64,000 nt of DNA from a virus. The DNA is taken from positions 1 to 64,000 of the IMG/VR virus record IMGVR_UViG_3300032323_003899. The stretch is one strand, 5' to 3'. Below, piece by piece: positions 25,435 to 34,818 of the stretch. The stretch's first letter is position 1, and every line of letters begins with the position of its first letter. The notes under the pieces are model-generated. The model was not told the DNA's origin, did not search any database, and worked only from the letters and a program-made list of their open reading frames with translations. The translations under genes were made by a program, and so were the position numbers.

Positions 25435-26262
25435 ATGATTTATTTAATCGAGAATTTTAGTGAGAGACTTGTTCCTAATATGAAGTATTATGCTTTTGAT
25501 TGGGACGACAACATAGTTCACATGCCTACCGAAATTATTCTATCAACTGACGATGGTGAAGAAGTGGGAATGTCCACGAAAGACTTTGCGGAATATAGAC
25601 ATGAAATAGGAAAAAATAATTTTGAATACAAAGGTAAAACCATCACTGGTTATGGAAAAGAACCTTTTAGAAACTTCAGAGTAGAAGGTGACAAACAATT
25701 TTTGATAGATGCTATGAGGGCAGAACAAGGACCCGCGTTTGATGATTTCAAAGAGGCAATTAATAACGGTTCGATTTTCGCAATCATTACAGCCAGAGGA
25801 CACAAACCTGAGACATTAAAGAAAGCGGTTTACAATTACATCGTAAGTGGTTTCAACGGAATCGACAAAGATATGTTACTGAAAAATTTAAGAAAATATA
25901 GAACCTTTGTGGATGAAGACGATATGAGTGATTCTGAATTAATTAAATCCTATTTAGAATTAAACAAGTATCATCCTGTAAGTTTTGGTGAAGAGAAAGG
26001 GGCGGCTAGTCCTGAAGAATTAAAAGTGATGGCTATGGATGATTTTGTGTCTTATATAAAAGGAATGGCAGCTGTATTAAATAAGAAAGCTTATATAAAA
26101 AGTGATATAGGAAATAAATTTGTACCAGCTAAAACATTTATAGGTTTTTCTGATGATGACCCTAAGAATGTAGAAGTAATGAAGAAACATTTTGAAAATA
26201 AACCAGGTAAAGAGGTTAAGACATTTTCTACTGCATCTGGAACTAAAAAGGAAGTTAAATAA
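25435..26262 (+). CDS. HAD-superfamily phosphatase-like protein
   Basis: 275 residues from the ATG at 25435; an in-frame ATG at 25480 begins MKYYAFDWDDNIV and may be the true start, because the HAD core begins there. Motif I is FDWDDNIV (Asp-x-Asp), motif II AIITARG near residue 119, and the late acidic motif FSDDDPKNVEVM near residue 240. These are the nucleophile, phosphate-binding and metal residues of HAD phosphatases. The residues between are charged and do not match a known subfamily. Its place between sheath and tube genes is odd for an enzyme; it may act on nucleotides, RNA ends or a virion protein. Confidence 0.65.
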   Translation: MIYLIENFSERLVPNMKYYAFDWDDNIVHMPTEIILSTDDGEEVGMSTKDFAEYRHEIGKNNFEYKGKTITGYGKEPFRNFRVEGDKQFLIDAMRAEQGPAFDDFKEAINNGSIFAIITARGHKPETLKKAVYNYIVSGFNGIDKDMLLKNLRKYRTFVDEDDMSDSELIKSYLELNKYHPVSFGEEKGAASPEELKVMAMDDFVSYIKGMAAVLNKKAYIKSDIGNKFVPAKTFIGFSDDDPKNVEVMKKHFENKPGKEVKTFSTASGTKKEVK

Positions 26263-26311
26263 GTATATTTTTTTTAAAACAGGAAGTAAATAGAAAAATT
26301 TTACCTGTGAG

Positions 26312-26323
26312 TATATTTATAAC
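26312..26323 (+). promoter_or_regulatory. TATATTTATAAC box before the tail tube gene
   Basis: The box is 35 bases before the ATG at 26359, with a poly-A/T leader between. Same form as the box at 48410. Confidence 0.5.
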
Positions 26324-26358
26324 ATATAAACAAAAAAAAATTTTAAATTTATAATAAC

Positions 26359-26847
26359 ATGGCTGATTTATTAATGAAAATGCCGATACCTTACGAACCG
26401 AAACGTCAGAATCGATTCATCCTAAGGTTTCCCTCAAGTTTGGGTATCAACGAATGGTTTGTGGAGAGTACGGCTAGACCACATATTCAAATCGGTTCTA
26501 CAGAAATACCTTTCTTAAACACATCTACATACGTAGCTGGTAGATTCAACTGGCAACCCCTTAACGTAACATTTAGAGACCCAATTGGTCCTTCTGCAGC
26601 ACAAGCTCTTATGGAGTGGGTTCGTTTACATGCTGAGTCTGTAACAGGTCGTATGGGTTATGCTGCGGGTTATAAAAAAGATATTGACCTCGAGATGTTG
26701 GACCCAACAGGTGTTGTTGTTGAGAAGTGGATTCTTTATGGAACATTCTTGACTGATGTGAACTTTAATACTTTAGCTTATAACCAAGATGGTTTGGCAA
26801 CAATTACGGCTTCTATGAGAATGGACCGTTGTGTATTGGTTTACTAA
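26359..26847 (+). CDS. gp19: Tail tube protein (T4 gp19-like)
   Basis: 162 residues, the same size as T4 gp19 (163). Typical features are the start KMPIPYEPKRQNRFILRF, WFVESTARPHIQ, FNWQPLNVTFRDPIGPSA, and the C-terminal WILYGTFLTDVNF. The protein polymerises as hexameric rings inside the sheath. Own box upstream and a hairpin downstream allow the high expression expected for it. Confidence 0.92.
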   Translation: MADLLMKMPIPYEPKRQNRFILRFPSSLGINEWFVESTARPHIQIGSTEIPFLNTSTYVAGRFNWQPLNVTFRDPIGPSAAQALMEWVRLHAESVTGRMGYAAGYKKDIDLEMLDPTGVVVEKWILYGTFLTDVNFNTLAYNQDGLATITASMRMDRCVLVY

Positions 26848-26850
26848 TAT

Positions 26851-26862
26851 TATTTATAAAAT
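26851..26862 (+). promoter_or_regulatory. TATTTATAAAAT box before hairpin and chaperone gene
   Basis: The box lies four bases after the tube stop and before the hairpin at 26882. Transcripts started here for the downstream gene would have to read through that hairpin. Confidence 0.4.
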
Positions 26863-26881
26863 AAATACTTTTTTTATATTT

Positions 26882-26916
26882 AACCCTGAAGAACATAAAC
26901 TTCAGGGTTAATTTTT
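26882..26916 (+). terminator. Terminator after tail tube gene
   Basis: Stem aaccctgaa (26882-26890) / ttcagggtt (26901-26909), 10-base loop, then ATTTTTTAT. It ends about 10 bases before the next start codon, so it may also attenuate the chaperone gene. Confidence 0.8.
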
Positions 26917-26922
26917 TATATT

Positions 26923-27666
26923 ATGGATGAACAATCAAGAATGTATGGTCAAGAGAACATTTCTTTACCACACGACGTAGTACCTCTACCATCAGAGGGA
27001 GTTTTTTATAAAAACAAGAAAAAGTCAATTAAGGTCGGATATCTAACCGCATATGATGAAAACATTATTATGGCAGGAGGAGATAATCTCGCAATCAACC
27101 TTCTTAGGAACAAGATTTATGAACCTGATTTGAAAGTTGAAGACATGTTGGAGGGTGATGTTGAATCTGTATTAATATTTTTGAGGAATACAGCTTTTGG
27201 TCCCGATATGATGATTACAACTACTGACCCAAAAACAGGTAAACCATTTCAAGTTAATGTGACTTTGGACCAAATGTCAATTACAAAAGGTCAGGAACCA
27301 ACATCTGATGGTCACTTTGTAACTACTCTACCGAAGACAGGTTCAACCGTCAAGTTGAAACCTTTGACTTACGGTGAAATCAGAGAAATAAGTAAAACTA
27401 TAGACTCCTATCCCCAAGGAAGAGTCGCTCCTTATGTAACTTTAAAACTACAAAGACAAATAGTTGAAGTTAATGGTACACAAGACAAAGGAGAAATTGC
27501 TAAATTTGTGGAACAATTACCAATCGCAGATTCAAAATATATTAAGAAATTTATGAATGACAACGAGCCAAAACTTGACATGTCTAAAATAGTAACAACC
27601 CCATCAGGAGAAAAACTTACAGTCAATGTTGGTTTTGGGGTTGATTTCTTTCGCCCTTTCTTCTGA
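26923..27666 (+). CDS. Tail assembly chaperone / baseplate hub assembly protein (T4 gp26-like), short form
   Basis: 247 residues. It has LPSEGVFYKNKKKSIKVGYL, then YDENIIMAGG and a basic/hydrophobic core, then LKPLTYGEIREI near residue 145, ending GVDFFRPFF before TGA. The N-terminal pattern (LPS.G..Y......v....l...de..i) is that of gp26-like proteins of T4-type phages. Its position between tube and tape measure is that of tail assembly chaperones, which coat the tape measure before tube polymerisation. The next frame continues as a clear protein without a start codon (27662-27805), so a longer frameshift product is likely. Confidence 0.65.
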   Translation: MDEQSRMYGQENISLPHDVVPLPSEGVFYKNKKKSIKVGYLTAYDENIIMAGGDNLAINLLRNKIYEPDLKVEDMLEGDVESVLIFLRNTAFGPDMMITTTDPKTGKPFQVNVTLDQMSITKGQEPTSDGHFVTTLPKTGSTVKLKPLTYGEIREISKTIDSYPQGRVAPYVTLKLQRQIVEVNGTQDKGEIAKFVEQLPIADSKYIKKFMNDNEPKLDMSKIVTTPSGEKLTVNVGFGVDFFRPFF

Positions 27667-27805
27667 TTATAGGAAGGGACAACTTGATGAGTTCTATTAC
27701 TTATCAACATTGTTGAAAGTAAGTTGGACTGATTTTGAGAAAATGCCAATTTTTGTAAGAAAATATCTACTTGATAAATGGATTCAAGAAAATCAGAAGG
27801 GTTAA
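27662..27805 (+). CDS. +1-frame extension of the tail chaperone (probable programmed frameshift product)
   Basis: The +1 frame is open across the TGA at 27664 and encodes about 46 residues to the TAA at 27803-27805: DYRKGQLDEFYYLSTLL, then WTDFEKMPIFVRKYLLDKW. It is rich in charged and aromatic residues and has no ATG until a late Met. It looks like the T part of G/GT tail chaperones, which ends with a D-Y-R start and a mP...R..l helix. The switch would occur in the stretch cgc cct ttc ttc tga. A single-base assembly error fusing one long gene is the main alternative. Confidence 0.6.
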   Translation, partial: SDYRKGQLDEFYYLSTLLKVSWTDFEKMPIFVRKYLLDKWIQENQKG

Positions 27806-27820
27806 ATTATAACCCTTCTT
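27796..27820 (+). terminator. Hairpin after chaperone extension
   Basis: Stem gaagggtt (27796-27803) / aacccttc (27811-27818), 7-base loop. The T-tract is short, and a CTATTTATATAG box starts at 27821. Confidence 0.65.
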
Positions 27821-27832
27821 CTATTTATATAG
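27821..27832 (+). promoter_or_regulatory. CTATTTATATAG box before tape measure gene
   Basis: The box is 13 bases before the ATG at 27846, immediately after a hairpin. Confidence 0.5.
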
Positions 27833-27845
27833 AAACCAATCACAC

Positions 27846-29789
27846 ATGAACGAAGAGGATAAAGTCAAAAGTCTTACCGAAGCTCTCAAACAGTTATATG
27901 AGGAAGCAAAAATTGGCAGTGATGATATTACTGCAGGTTTTGCTAACATGGTTGGTGGTGCTGAAGAGTTGATTAAACAATTCGGGATTGGTAGACAGAG
28001 AATGCAAGAACTCATGGGAGCGGTTACTGATGCCACTCCTGCAGTTGATAGATTGGGTGGTAACCTTAAAGATGCTGTCGAAACTATCGAAGCCGTTGGT
28101 AAAGCGACAAGAAGAAATGTAGTAGCTGGGGAAGAACAAGTATCCAAATTATTTGCTAGTAGTCAAGTTTTGAGTCAAGAAGTTGGAACTATTGTAGAAA
28201 GTTTCTCGGAAATAGGTGTTGAATTCACTCAAGTAGGTGGAAAGATTGAAGAATCAATTCAATACATACAAAGTGTTGGAGGGAACACAAGACAGATAAT
28301 GAGTAACGTTCTTAGTGACATGTCGGCTATGAACAGGTTTAATTTTCAAGATGGTGTTGTGGGTTTAACAAGGATGGCGGCACAAGCAGCAATGTTAAAA
28401 ACAGACATGAGAACTACTATGGAATTGGCGGAAAAAGCATTAGACCCAGAAGGAGCTATAGAGCTAGCATCAGCTTTCCAAAGGTTAGGTGTTTCAGCGG
28501 GAGATTTGACAGACCCATTCCAATTGATGAACAAATCATTGAATGACCCCGAAGGTTTACAAAATAGTATTGTGAACATGTCCAAACAATTTGCTTACTT
28601 CGATGAAAAAGCAGGACAGTTTAAAATTAATCCTCAGGGTATGTTGATGATGAGGGAATTACAAAAACAAACGGGTTTAAGTAGTCAAGAACTTTCTAAA
28701 ATGGCATTGAATGCGGCAGATTTAGATAAGAAGCTTTCACAAATTAGACCTGACATACAATTTGAAAACGAAGAGGATAAGAAATATTTGGCAAATATTG
28801 CTAAGATGGGTAAGGGAGGTAAATATGAAATCACTATCGACGACAAACAAGTGGAATTGGAGAAATTAACCCAACAACAAATGGATAAGTTAATAGATGA
28901 ACAAAAAAAAGGTCCGAAAACCGTCGAAGATTTGCAGAGAGCTCAATTGGATGCTTTCACACTAGTCAAAAGTGATGTTAGGTCAATCAAGGATAAAGTA
29001 GTTTTGGGAATTGTTTCTGCACCAACTGTGAGAGAAGGAGCAGAGGGTGCTCGAGGAGTACTTGCTGCAGGTTCAAACGCGTTTGCAACTAGTGTTGATT
29101 TGAAATTGTTCAGAGATGGAGCTGAAAAATCTATGGACCTTGTCAGAAACTTTGTAAGTGCAATGAGTAAAGGGGAGGGTTTGAGTAAAGATGGTATGAA
29201 AGAAGTTGAAAATGCAATCAAAGAACTGCAACACTTACAAGGCAAAGGAGACGAGGGATTAAGGTCTGGAATAGAAAAGTTCCTACAGGAAAACGCAAAC
29301 AACAATACTGAGATTGGCAGAACGGTCCAAAAATTTATTCAGAAAGAATACGACGAAAGTAAATTGAAAAAAGGGTCTGTTAAAGATGTAGATAAAATGG
29401 CGAACGCAAATCCTTATAATTCGGGTGAAATTATGGGTGAGATTAAAACAACAACCTCGAGTATTAATACAAAAATAGATAACTTAGATTCCAAGGTGGG
29501 AAAAATTGCAACACCAGTTGCAAACAACATGGGAAACACCACGGTAACTGAAATTGTAAGAGAGATAAAAACAACAATGGTTGACAGTGATAAACAGGTT
29601 GTTGTTAGTTTTGACCCTTCAAAACCGGCAATTTTCGAATTAAATATTAAAGGGGACGGAGGAATGGATTACGCAAAAATAGAGGACAACTTAGTCAATA
29701 GTGAAAGACTTAAAGAAACATTCACAACAAATGTTGTAGAAAAAATGAAAACCATGAATTTCGGTTCTATGAAGAATACCACCGCCTAA
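27846..29789 (+). CDS. Tape measure protein
   Basis: 647 residues. Long amphipathic helices dominate, with Gly/Ala-rich stretches (residues ~20-70 and 380-410) and charged coiled-coil segments (residues 425-490). The C-terminal ~120 residues are a mixed domain (VVVSFDPSKPAIFELNIKG) that may contact the hub. Position directly after the chaperone supports the call. By the usual ~1.5 angstrom per residue, a tail of roughly 95 nm would follow, close to T4. No peptidase or lysozyme motif was seen. Confidence 0.65.
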   Translation: MNEEDKVKSLTEALKQLYEEAKIGSDDITAGFANMVGGAEELIKQFGIGRQRMQELMGAVTDATPAVDRLGGNLKDAVETIEAVGKATRRNVVAGEEQVSKLFASSQVLSQEVGTIVESFSEIGVEFTQVGGKIEESIQYIQSVGGNTRQIMSNVLSDMSAMNRFNFQDGVVGLTRMAAQAAMLKTDMRTTMELAEKALDPEGAIELASAFQRLGVSAGDLTDPFQLMNKSLNDPEGLQNSIVNMSKQFAYFDEKAGQFKINPQGMLMMRELQKQTGLSSQELSKMALNAADLDKKLSQIRPDIQFENEEDKKYLANIAKMGKGGKYEITIDDKQVELEKLTQQQMDKLIDEQKKGPKTVEDLQRAQLDAFTLVKSDVRSIKDKVVLGIVSAPTVREGAEGARGVLAAGSNAFATSVDLKLFRDGAEKSMDLVRNFVSAMSKGEGLSKDGMKEVENAIKELQHLQGKGDEGLRSGIEKFLQENANNNTEIGRTVQKFIQKEYDESKLKKGSVKDVDKMANANPYNSGEIMGEIKTTTSSINTKIDNLDSKVGKIATPVANNMGNTTVTEIVREIKTTMVDSDKQVVVSFDPSKPAIFELNIKGDGGMDYAKIEDNLVNSERLKETFTTNVVEKMKTMNFGSMKNTTA

Positions 29790-29807
29790 TAAAAAGTTTC
29801 AAAGAAT

Positions 29808-29820
29808 CTATTTATTATAA
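29808..29820 (+). promoter_or_regulatory. CTATTTATTATAA box before hub gene
   Basis: The box is nine bases before the ATG at 29830. Confidence 0.5.
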
Positions 29821-29829
29821 AAGAAATAA

Positions 29830-32800
29830 ATGGCAAGTCCATTACTCGTAAACTCTGAATCGTTCAGAAAAAAGATTATCGTAAAGAACCTTGTGCCTTA
29901 TCCAAAGTCACCAAGTAGAATTACGCCACCAATAGACTACGATACAACTCTATCAGATTCTGCGGTAATAGACTCACCTGATGTTCTCATAGACGAACCG
30001 AGGTTCGCTCAACAACTTTACAAAAACAATCAATACGGAGCGGAGGGAGGGTACAAACAAGTTCCCGACCCAGGTTCTCTCAACGGTACGAAATCAAACG
30101 AGGGAGAATATGGTTATCAAGATGCTAATATCTTAGACCAAGCACCAATAGAAGCTAAAAGATGGAAAAGTGTCAACGCTTACTCATTCCCAAATGACGT
30201 TACAGATGCGGGAGAATATATTGCAACACTCGAGACAGTTCAACTAAATAACAACCGAACAACTAATGGACAACCATATCCCTCAACTTTTAACCCATCA
30301 TCATACAATCCAGTATCCATACTTTTGTCTCCAGACCCTTTGGGTAGTAATGGACTACTAAGTTCTGACTCATACATTGCTAGACTTGGAGCAACAATTC
30401 TAAGGAAGGAGTTTGAAACAAGAATTGGTAGGGAAATAATACAAAGGACCACAGGAAGAATTAACATTTTCAATGTTAGGAGTGGAACAGATGTTCTTAG
30501 TTTATTAACAGGTAGAATACCTGTGATTGAACCCAACTATCAAATTACAGTTCCGGCCGGTCCAATTTTAGCTGCGACAGATTTTGCATTAAGACTAGCC
30601 GGTTCAATCATACCACTTTCACCCATACCTGGTTCATATTTCGACCCGTCTATACAGATAGGACAACCAACAACAATACAACAATTAGGTAATGCTTTCA
30701 GAAGAAGTACTACAGGAAAATTTTTCAATAGATTATTAGGAGGAACCAAAACAGGTTCTCAAATATTTTTAGAAAATACGGGTGGTGGTCAGAAATCGAG
30801 GTTATTTGGTAACTTAGATTATAACAGATTTAAACCTGGATATAACAGGTCTATTTTCGATAGACTTGGTGGTGCCATAGTTGGAACAAATACAAATAAT
30901 AGTAACTACTATATTGGTTCTATAACATCGGAGCCATCAAGAGTTTTCTCACCGGGAGGTGATTTACCCGTTGATAACTTTGCGAGAGAAGTACAATCAC
31001 CAGTATATGGGCCTCAAGAACTCGCCCAACTATACGAAGGACCTTCGAGAGAAGTCAAGTTAGGTGCAAACGGACCAACCTATAGTGATGGTGGTGGTAT
31101 TGAAGGAGGATTCACTTGGGTATCACCTAAGTATAGAGCAAATGCTGGTAAGAAAGTTGGTATCGGAGGAGAGATTTTAGACATAGACGAAAACTTCAGA
31201 CCATCATCATATGTAAATACAGAATCGAATAACCTTCAATTTAGGGAAGGTTCAATCTTAGATGACACACAGAAGCTGATTGATAGTCAGCCTGCAGGAG
31301 GAAGAAGACTACAACACGTTGGAAATGCTATAGACCAGGTAAGCAAAGTATTCAATGATGGATATAAAGAATTGACTAAAGGTTCTAGGGTTATCAAATA
31401 TACCGGTGCAATTGGACAGGAGAGAGGAGTAGAGTATTGTAGAGTGTTTGCTAAAGATATACCATATCTCAACTATACTAACTTACAGAAAACAGAAGGC
31501 ATAACCACACAAAACAGAAAGATTTCGTATTCTGTTTTAGATAGTACATACAATTTAAACATTTATCCGAACAAAAAAGATGGTACCGCTGATTCGACGA
31601 ATTTAGTTGGAAATCCTGACACAGATGGACATGTAAAGAAATATATGTTCTCTTTGGAAAATTTGGCGTGGAGAAGTTCTTCCAAACCTGGGTTTACTTA
31701 TTCTGACTTGCCAGTCTGTGAAAGAGGACCTAATGGAGGTAGAATTATGTGGTTTCCACCATATGGACTAACTTTCAGTGAAAGCACAAATGCTTCATGG
31801 AAAGATTCAAGTTTTATCGGAAGACCTGAACCAATATACACTTATAGCAACACAAGTAGGGGTGGTAGTCTTTCATGGAAAATAGTTGTTGACCACCCAT
31901 CAGTTTTAAATTTAGTTGTCAACAAAGTATTAAATAATGAAACAAATAGAGATAAAATTAATAGTTTATTGGAATCTTTCTTTGCTGGGTGCGTGAAATA
32001 CGACTTGTATGAGTTGGCCAAAAGATATCCTTTGGCAAATCCGAATGATTTATATGTCATACAAACTGAGTTAGATTCAAAACAACTTACAAAAGAACAG
32101 GTAGATTGGATTAAGAGAGATGTTCAAACGGGAGTTAATACAAGTACAAATCAAAATAATCCAAAAAAAGCAAACCCATCCCTTTCAGTTGAACCGATAC
32201 AAGATGCTTTGAAAAGTAGAGGATTTTATTTTGATAATGATATTCCAAAAGGGACTGTAAGTGCTTATACGGAGTATTATACTATCTATGAAAAACAGGA
32301 ACCAACATATATAAAAGAAGCTCCAAATCAGACTACACCATATGTATCAAACTCAAACGCGGTTCAAACTTTTTTTACTGAAGTAATAAAAAATAATTAT
32401 AGTGAAATCACGAAGCAGTTAGATAAAATTTATGAAGTGGCGGACCAAATTGACTCTATTAATTTTACCTTATCAGGAACAGCTTCTGCACCGGCAAGTG
32501 TGGCGTACAATAAAAGTCTTTCTGAGAGAAGAAATGAATCAGTTAGGAAGTTCATTTTGGGATATCCATTTGTTACTGGTAAGAAACCTTTGGGGGAATT
32601 AATTGGGCCAAATAAAATAACTTTTACTGAGTCTGCGAAAGGAGAGCAATCGGAAGTGACCGCCAAAATGATATCTAGAAATTCTGAAACCTACGATTGT
32701 ACAAAAGATACTAAGGATAGTCAGGCGGCAACAAAAAAAATATACACAGTAAACGCTATGGCTTGTAGGAGAGTTGCGATTACAGATGTAAAAATAACAC

Positions 32801-34818
32801 CGAAACAACAGGGAATTACAGACCCACAACCTGAAAACACACAACCACAGGTTACCACAACTACACAATCGGTACAACAAATAACACAACAAACTACAAC
32901 AGAAACTGTTGAGGTTCAAAGAACAAGGCTTGCGGATAATTTGTCGAAAAGAGTTTTAAGACTGTTACTCACAGAATGTGATTATTTTGAAAGTATCAAA
33001 GAAGACACTCCCATGGTTTACGACAATTTGAAAGACAAATTAAAGTTCTTCCACCCCGCTTTCCACTCAACAACACCCGAAGGATTGAATTCGAGACTAA
33101 CATTCTTGAATCAATGCATGAGACCTGGTGACACAATACCGACAATAAAATCAGTAAATGGGAAACAGGTTTTAGATTATAGCAATGCGGTGAATACCGC
33201 TTTTGGTACACCACCTGTACTTGTCCTAAGAGTAGGAGATTTTTATAATACTAAAATTATACCTGAGTCATTACAATTACAGTATGAAAATTTAGACTTG
33301 AATCCTGAAGGTATTGGTGTTCAACCAATGATTGCGAATGTTACATTAGGATTCAAGTTTGTCGGAGGAAGTGGAATTAAAGATGCGGTAGATAAAATAC
33401 AGAATGCGCTTACATTCAACTACTATGCTAACACCGAAGTTTATGATGATAGGGCGGAAGCAACTGATACAGAAAGTTTAGCAAGTCTTGATGCTGAGTT
33501 TGCTTCACTCTACGGACAACAAGCACCACCAACACAGAACCAAGTTCAAAATAACCCTGGTCAAAGTAATTCAACGACAATTGGAAATATTGTTCAAAGT
33601 GTTTCTACTCCAAATGGAGTAAGCGGAGTTACCTCATATACAAAATTCATGTCTGATTTTGTTGAAGGTACTCAGAATTATTTCAGAGATATAATGAATA
33701 AGAACAAAGAAATTTTAGCACAATACAACGAGTCAATTAGACAACAAGCTACTTTAGGTAGAAATTATACTAAAGGAGAAATAATAATAGGTTCAGGTGT
33801 TGATACTTTCCTATACGGAAAACCTTCCGTGATTCAGAAAAGAGTTGATACTATTTTCCAAAAATACTTAGCAGATATTGAATCAGACCAAGATGAATTC
33901 TTGAAATATATGGACGTGAAAAACTTTTCAAAAAAAGTATTACGAACTTTAAAAAATAATTATAAGGACACGGTAAATAGGAAAAAAAATACGTTCACAA
34001 ATTCAGTATTCACAGTAATACAGGGATTAACAAACCAACAAACAAGTTACAATAATCTTATCGCGAGATACAATATTATAACCTATGGCACACCAACCCA
34101 AACGGGCTCAGACGGGTATCAACCAAACGGTAAAGACCCAATAGTTTATTATACATCAGGAAGTACAACACTAAATGGTCTCACAACGGACGGTGTAAAA
34201 ATTAAAACAAGTCTGAATCAATATCTTGCAAAATTGAATAATAAATATACTTTTACCTTCGAGGGTAAATCATATGACAATTTGGTAATTCTCCCTGAAA
34301 CTGGAGAGAATTCGGCTTCAGAAAATGAAACATTCAGGGCAATTGGAACAGGTTCAGAATTTAATAGTCAAAGTTTTAGGAGAGAATATACAATACTGAG
34401 TACAGATGTCACTGACAGTAAAAAATATGAGACATTCAAAAATGAAATGATTGGTAATATTTTGAGTAATGCAAAACTTTTGGAAGACGTTGATAAAGAT
34501 TTGCAAAAAGAATTCGATGCTTACTGGTTAGGAAAGGCAAAACCTGCCTTTGAAAAACAAAACAAAGCGGCATTAGAATTTTTAAATTATATGGAAACAA
34601 GTCAACTTCAAAACTTTATAAACTTCGTCGAAGTTGATAAAAAACAAGTTAGAGATATGACTTTCACTAACGAACCAGGAAATACGACAGAAGATATTTT
34701 AATGAGTAATAGAAAAACACTTATTAATTCACTTATACTACCAGCAACAAATACTAATAATCAAACCTTCAACGATAGCCAAGGACAAATCGTGATAACA
34801 AAAACAAAATTTAACTAA
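29830..34818 (+). CDS. Large baseplate hub/tube-initiator protein with OmpA-like domain
   Basis: 1662 residues. An internal OmpA-like peptidoglycan-binding domain spans about residues 865-985: NFTLSGTASAPAS, then NKSLSERRNESV (894-905), which fits the NxxLSxxRxxxV signature, and a closing ACRRVAITDV. The usual Asp of the loop is replaced (Gly-Thr-Ala-Ser). Residues ~1130-1200 (VLRVGDFYNTKIIPESL, then NPEGIGVQPMIANVTL) resemble hub or tube-initiator proteins of contractile tails. A Gln/Thr-rich linker (residues ~995-1035) separates the two. The stop overlaps the next ATG. Likely part of the central spike/hub, possibly touching the peptidoglycan on injection. Confidence 0.6.
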   Translation: MASPLLVNSESFRKKIIVKNLVPYPKSPSRITPPIDYDTTLSDSAVIDSPDVLIDEPRFAQQLYKNNQYGAEGGYKQVPDPGSLNGTKSNEGEYGYQDANILDQAPIEAKRWKSVNAYSFPNDVTDAGEYIATLETVQLNNNRTTNGQPYPSTFNPSSYNPVSILLSPDPLGSNGLLSSDSYIARLGATILRKEFETRIGREIIQRTTGRINIFNVRSGTDVLSLLTGRIPVIEPNYQITVPAGPILAATDFALRLAGSIIPLSPIPGSYFDPSIQIGQPTTIQQLGNAFRRSTTGKFFNRLLGGTKTGSQIFLENTGGGQKSRLFGNLDYNRFKPGYNRSIFDRLGGAIVGTNTNNSNYYIGSITSEPSRVFSPGGDLPVDNFAREVQSPVYGPQELAQLYEGPSREVKLGANGPTYSDGGGIEGGFTWVSPKYRANAGKKVGIGGEILDIDENFRPSSYVNTESNNLQFREGSILDDTQKLIDSQPAGGRRLQHVGNAIDQVSKVFNDGYKELTKGSRVIKYTGAIGQERGVEYCRVFAKDIPYLNYTNLQKTEGITTQNRKISYSVLDSTYNLNIYPNKKDGTADSTNLVGNPDTDGHVKKYMFSLENLAWRSSSKPGFTYSDLPVCERGPNGGRIMWFPPYGLTFSESTNASWKDSSFIGRPEPIYTYSNTSRGGSLSWKIVVDHPSVLNLVVNKVLNNETNRDKINSLLESFFAGCVKYDLYELAKRYPLANPNDLYVIQTELDSKQLTKEQVDWIKRDVQTGVNTSTNQNNPKKANPSLSVEPIQDALKSRGFYFDNDIPKGTVSAYTEYYTIYEKQEPTYIKEAPNQTTPYVSNSNAVQTFFTEVIKNNYSEITKQLDKIYEVADQIDSINFTLSGTASAPASVAYNKSLSERRNESVRKFILGYPFVTGKKPLGELIGPNKITFTESAKGEQSEVTAKMISRNSETYDCTKDTKDSQAATKKIYTVNAMACRRVAITDVKITPKQQGITDPQPENTQPQVTTTTQSVQQITQQTTTETVEVQRTRLADNLSKRVLRLLLTECDYFESIKEDTPMVYDNLKDKLKFFHPAFHSTTPEGLNSRLTFLNQCMRPGDTIPTIKSVNGKQVLDYSNAVNTAFGTPPVLVLRVGDFYNTKIIPESLQLQYENLDLNPEGIGVQPMIANVTLGFKFVGGSGIKDAVDKIQNALTFNYYANTEVYDDRAEATDTESLASLDAEFASLYGQQAPPTQNQVQNNPGQSNSTTIGNIVQSVSTPNGVSGVTSYTKFMSDFVEGTQNYFRDIMNKNKEILAQYNESIRQQATLGRNYTKGEIIIGSGVDTFLYGKPSVIQKRVDTIFQKYLADIESDQDEFLKYMDVKNFSKKVLRTLKNNYKDTVNRKKNTFTNSVFTVIQGLTNQQTSYNNLIARYNIITYGTPTQTGSDGYQPNGKDPIVYYTSGSTTLNGLTTDGVKIKTSLNQYLAKLNNKYTFTFEGKSYDNLVILPETGENSASENETFRAIGTGSEFNSQSFRREYTILSTDVTDSKKYETFKNEMIGNILSNAKLLEDVDKDLQKEFDAYWLGKAKPAFEKQNKAALEFLNYMETSQLQNFINFVEVDKKQVRDMTFTNEPGNTTEDILMSNRKTLINSLILPATNTNNQTFNDSQGQIVITKTKFN

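Noticed and set aside
26263-26311. Bulged hairpin acagg...cctgt after the HAD-like gene
   Set aside because: The pairing is interrupted and lacks a T-run; not a convincing terminator.
32599-32919. Minus-strand Cys-rich open frame inside the hub gene
   Set aside because: It is an antisense shadow of a Gln/Thr-rich coding stretch.
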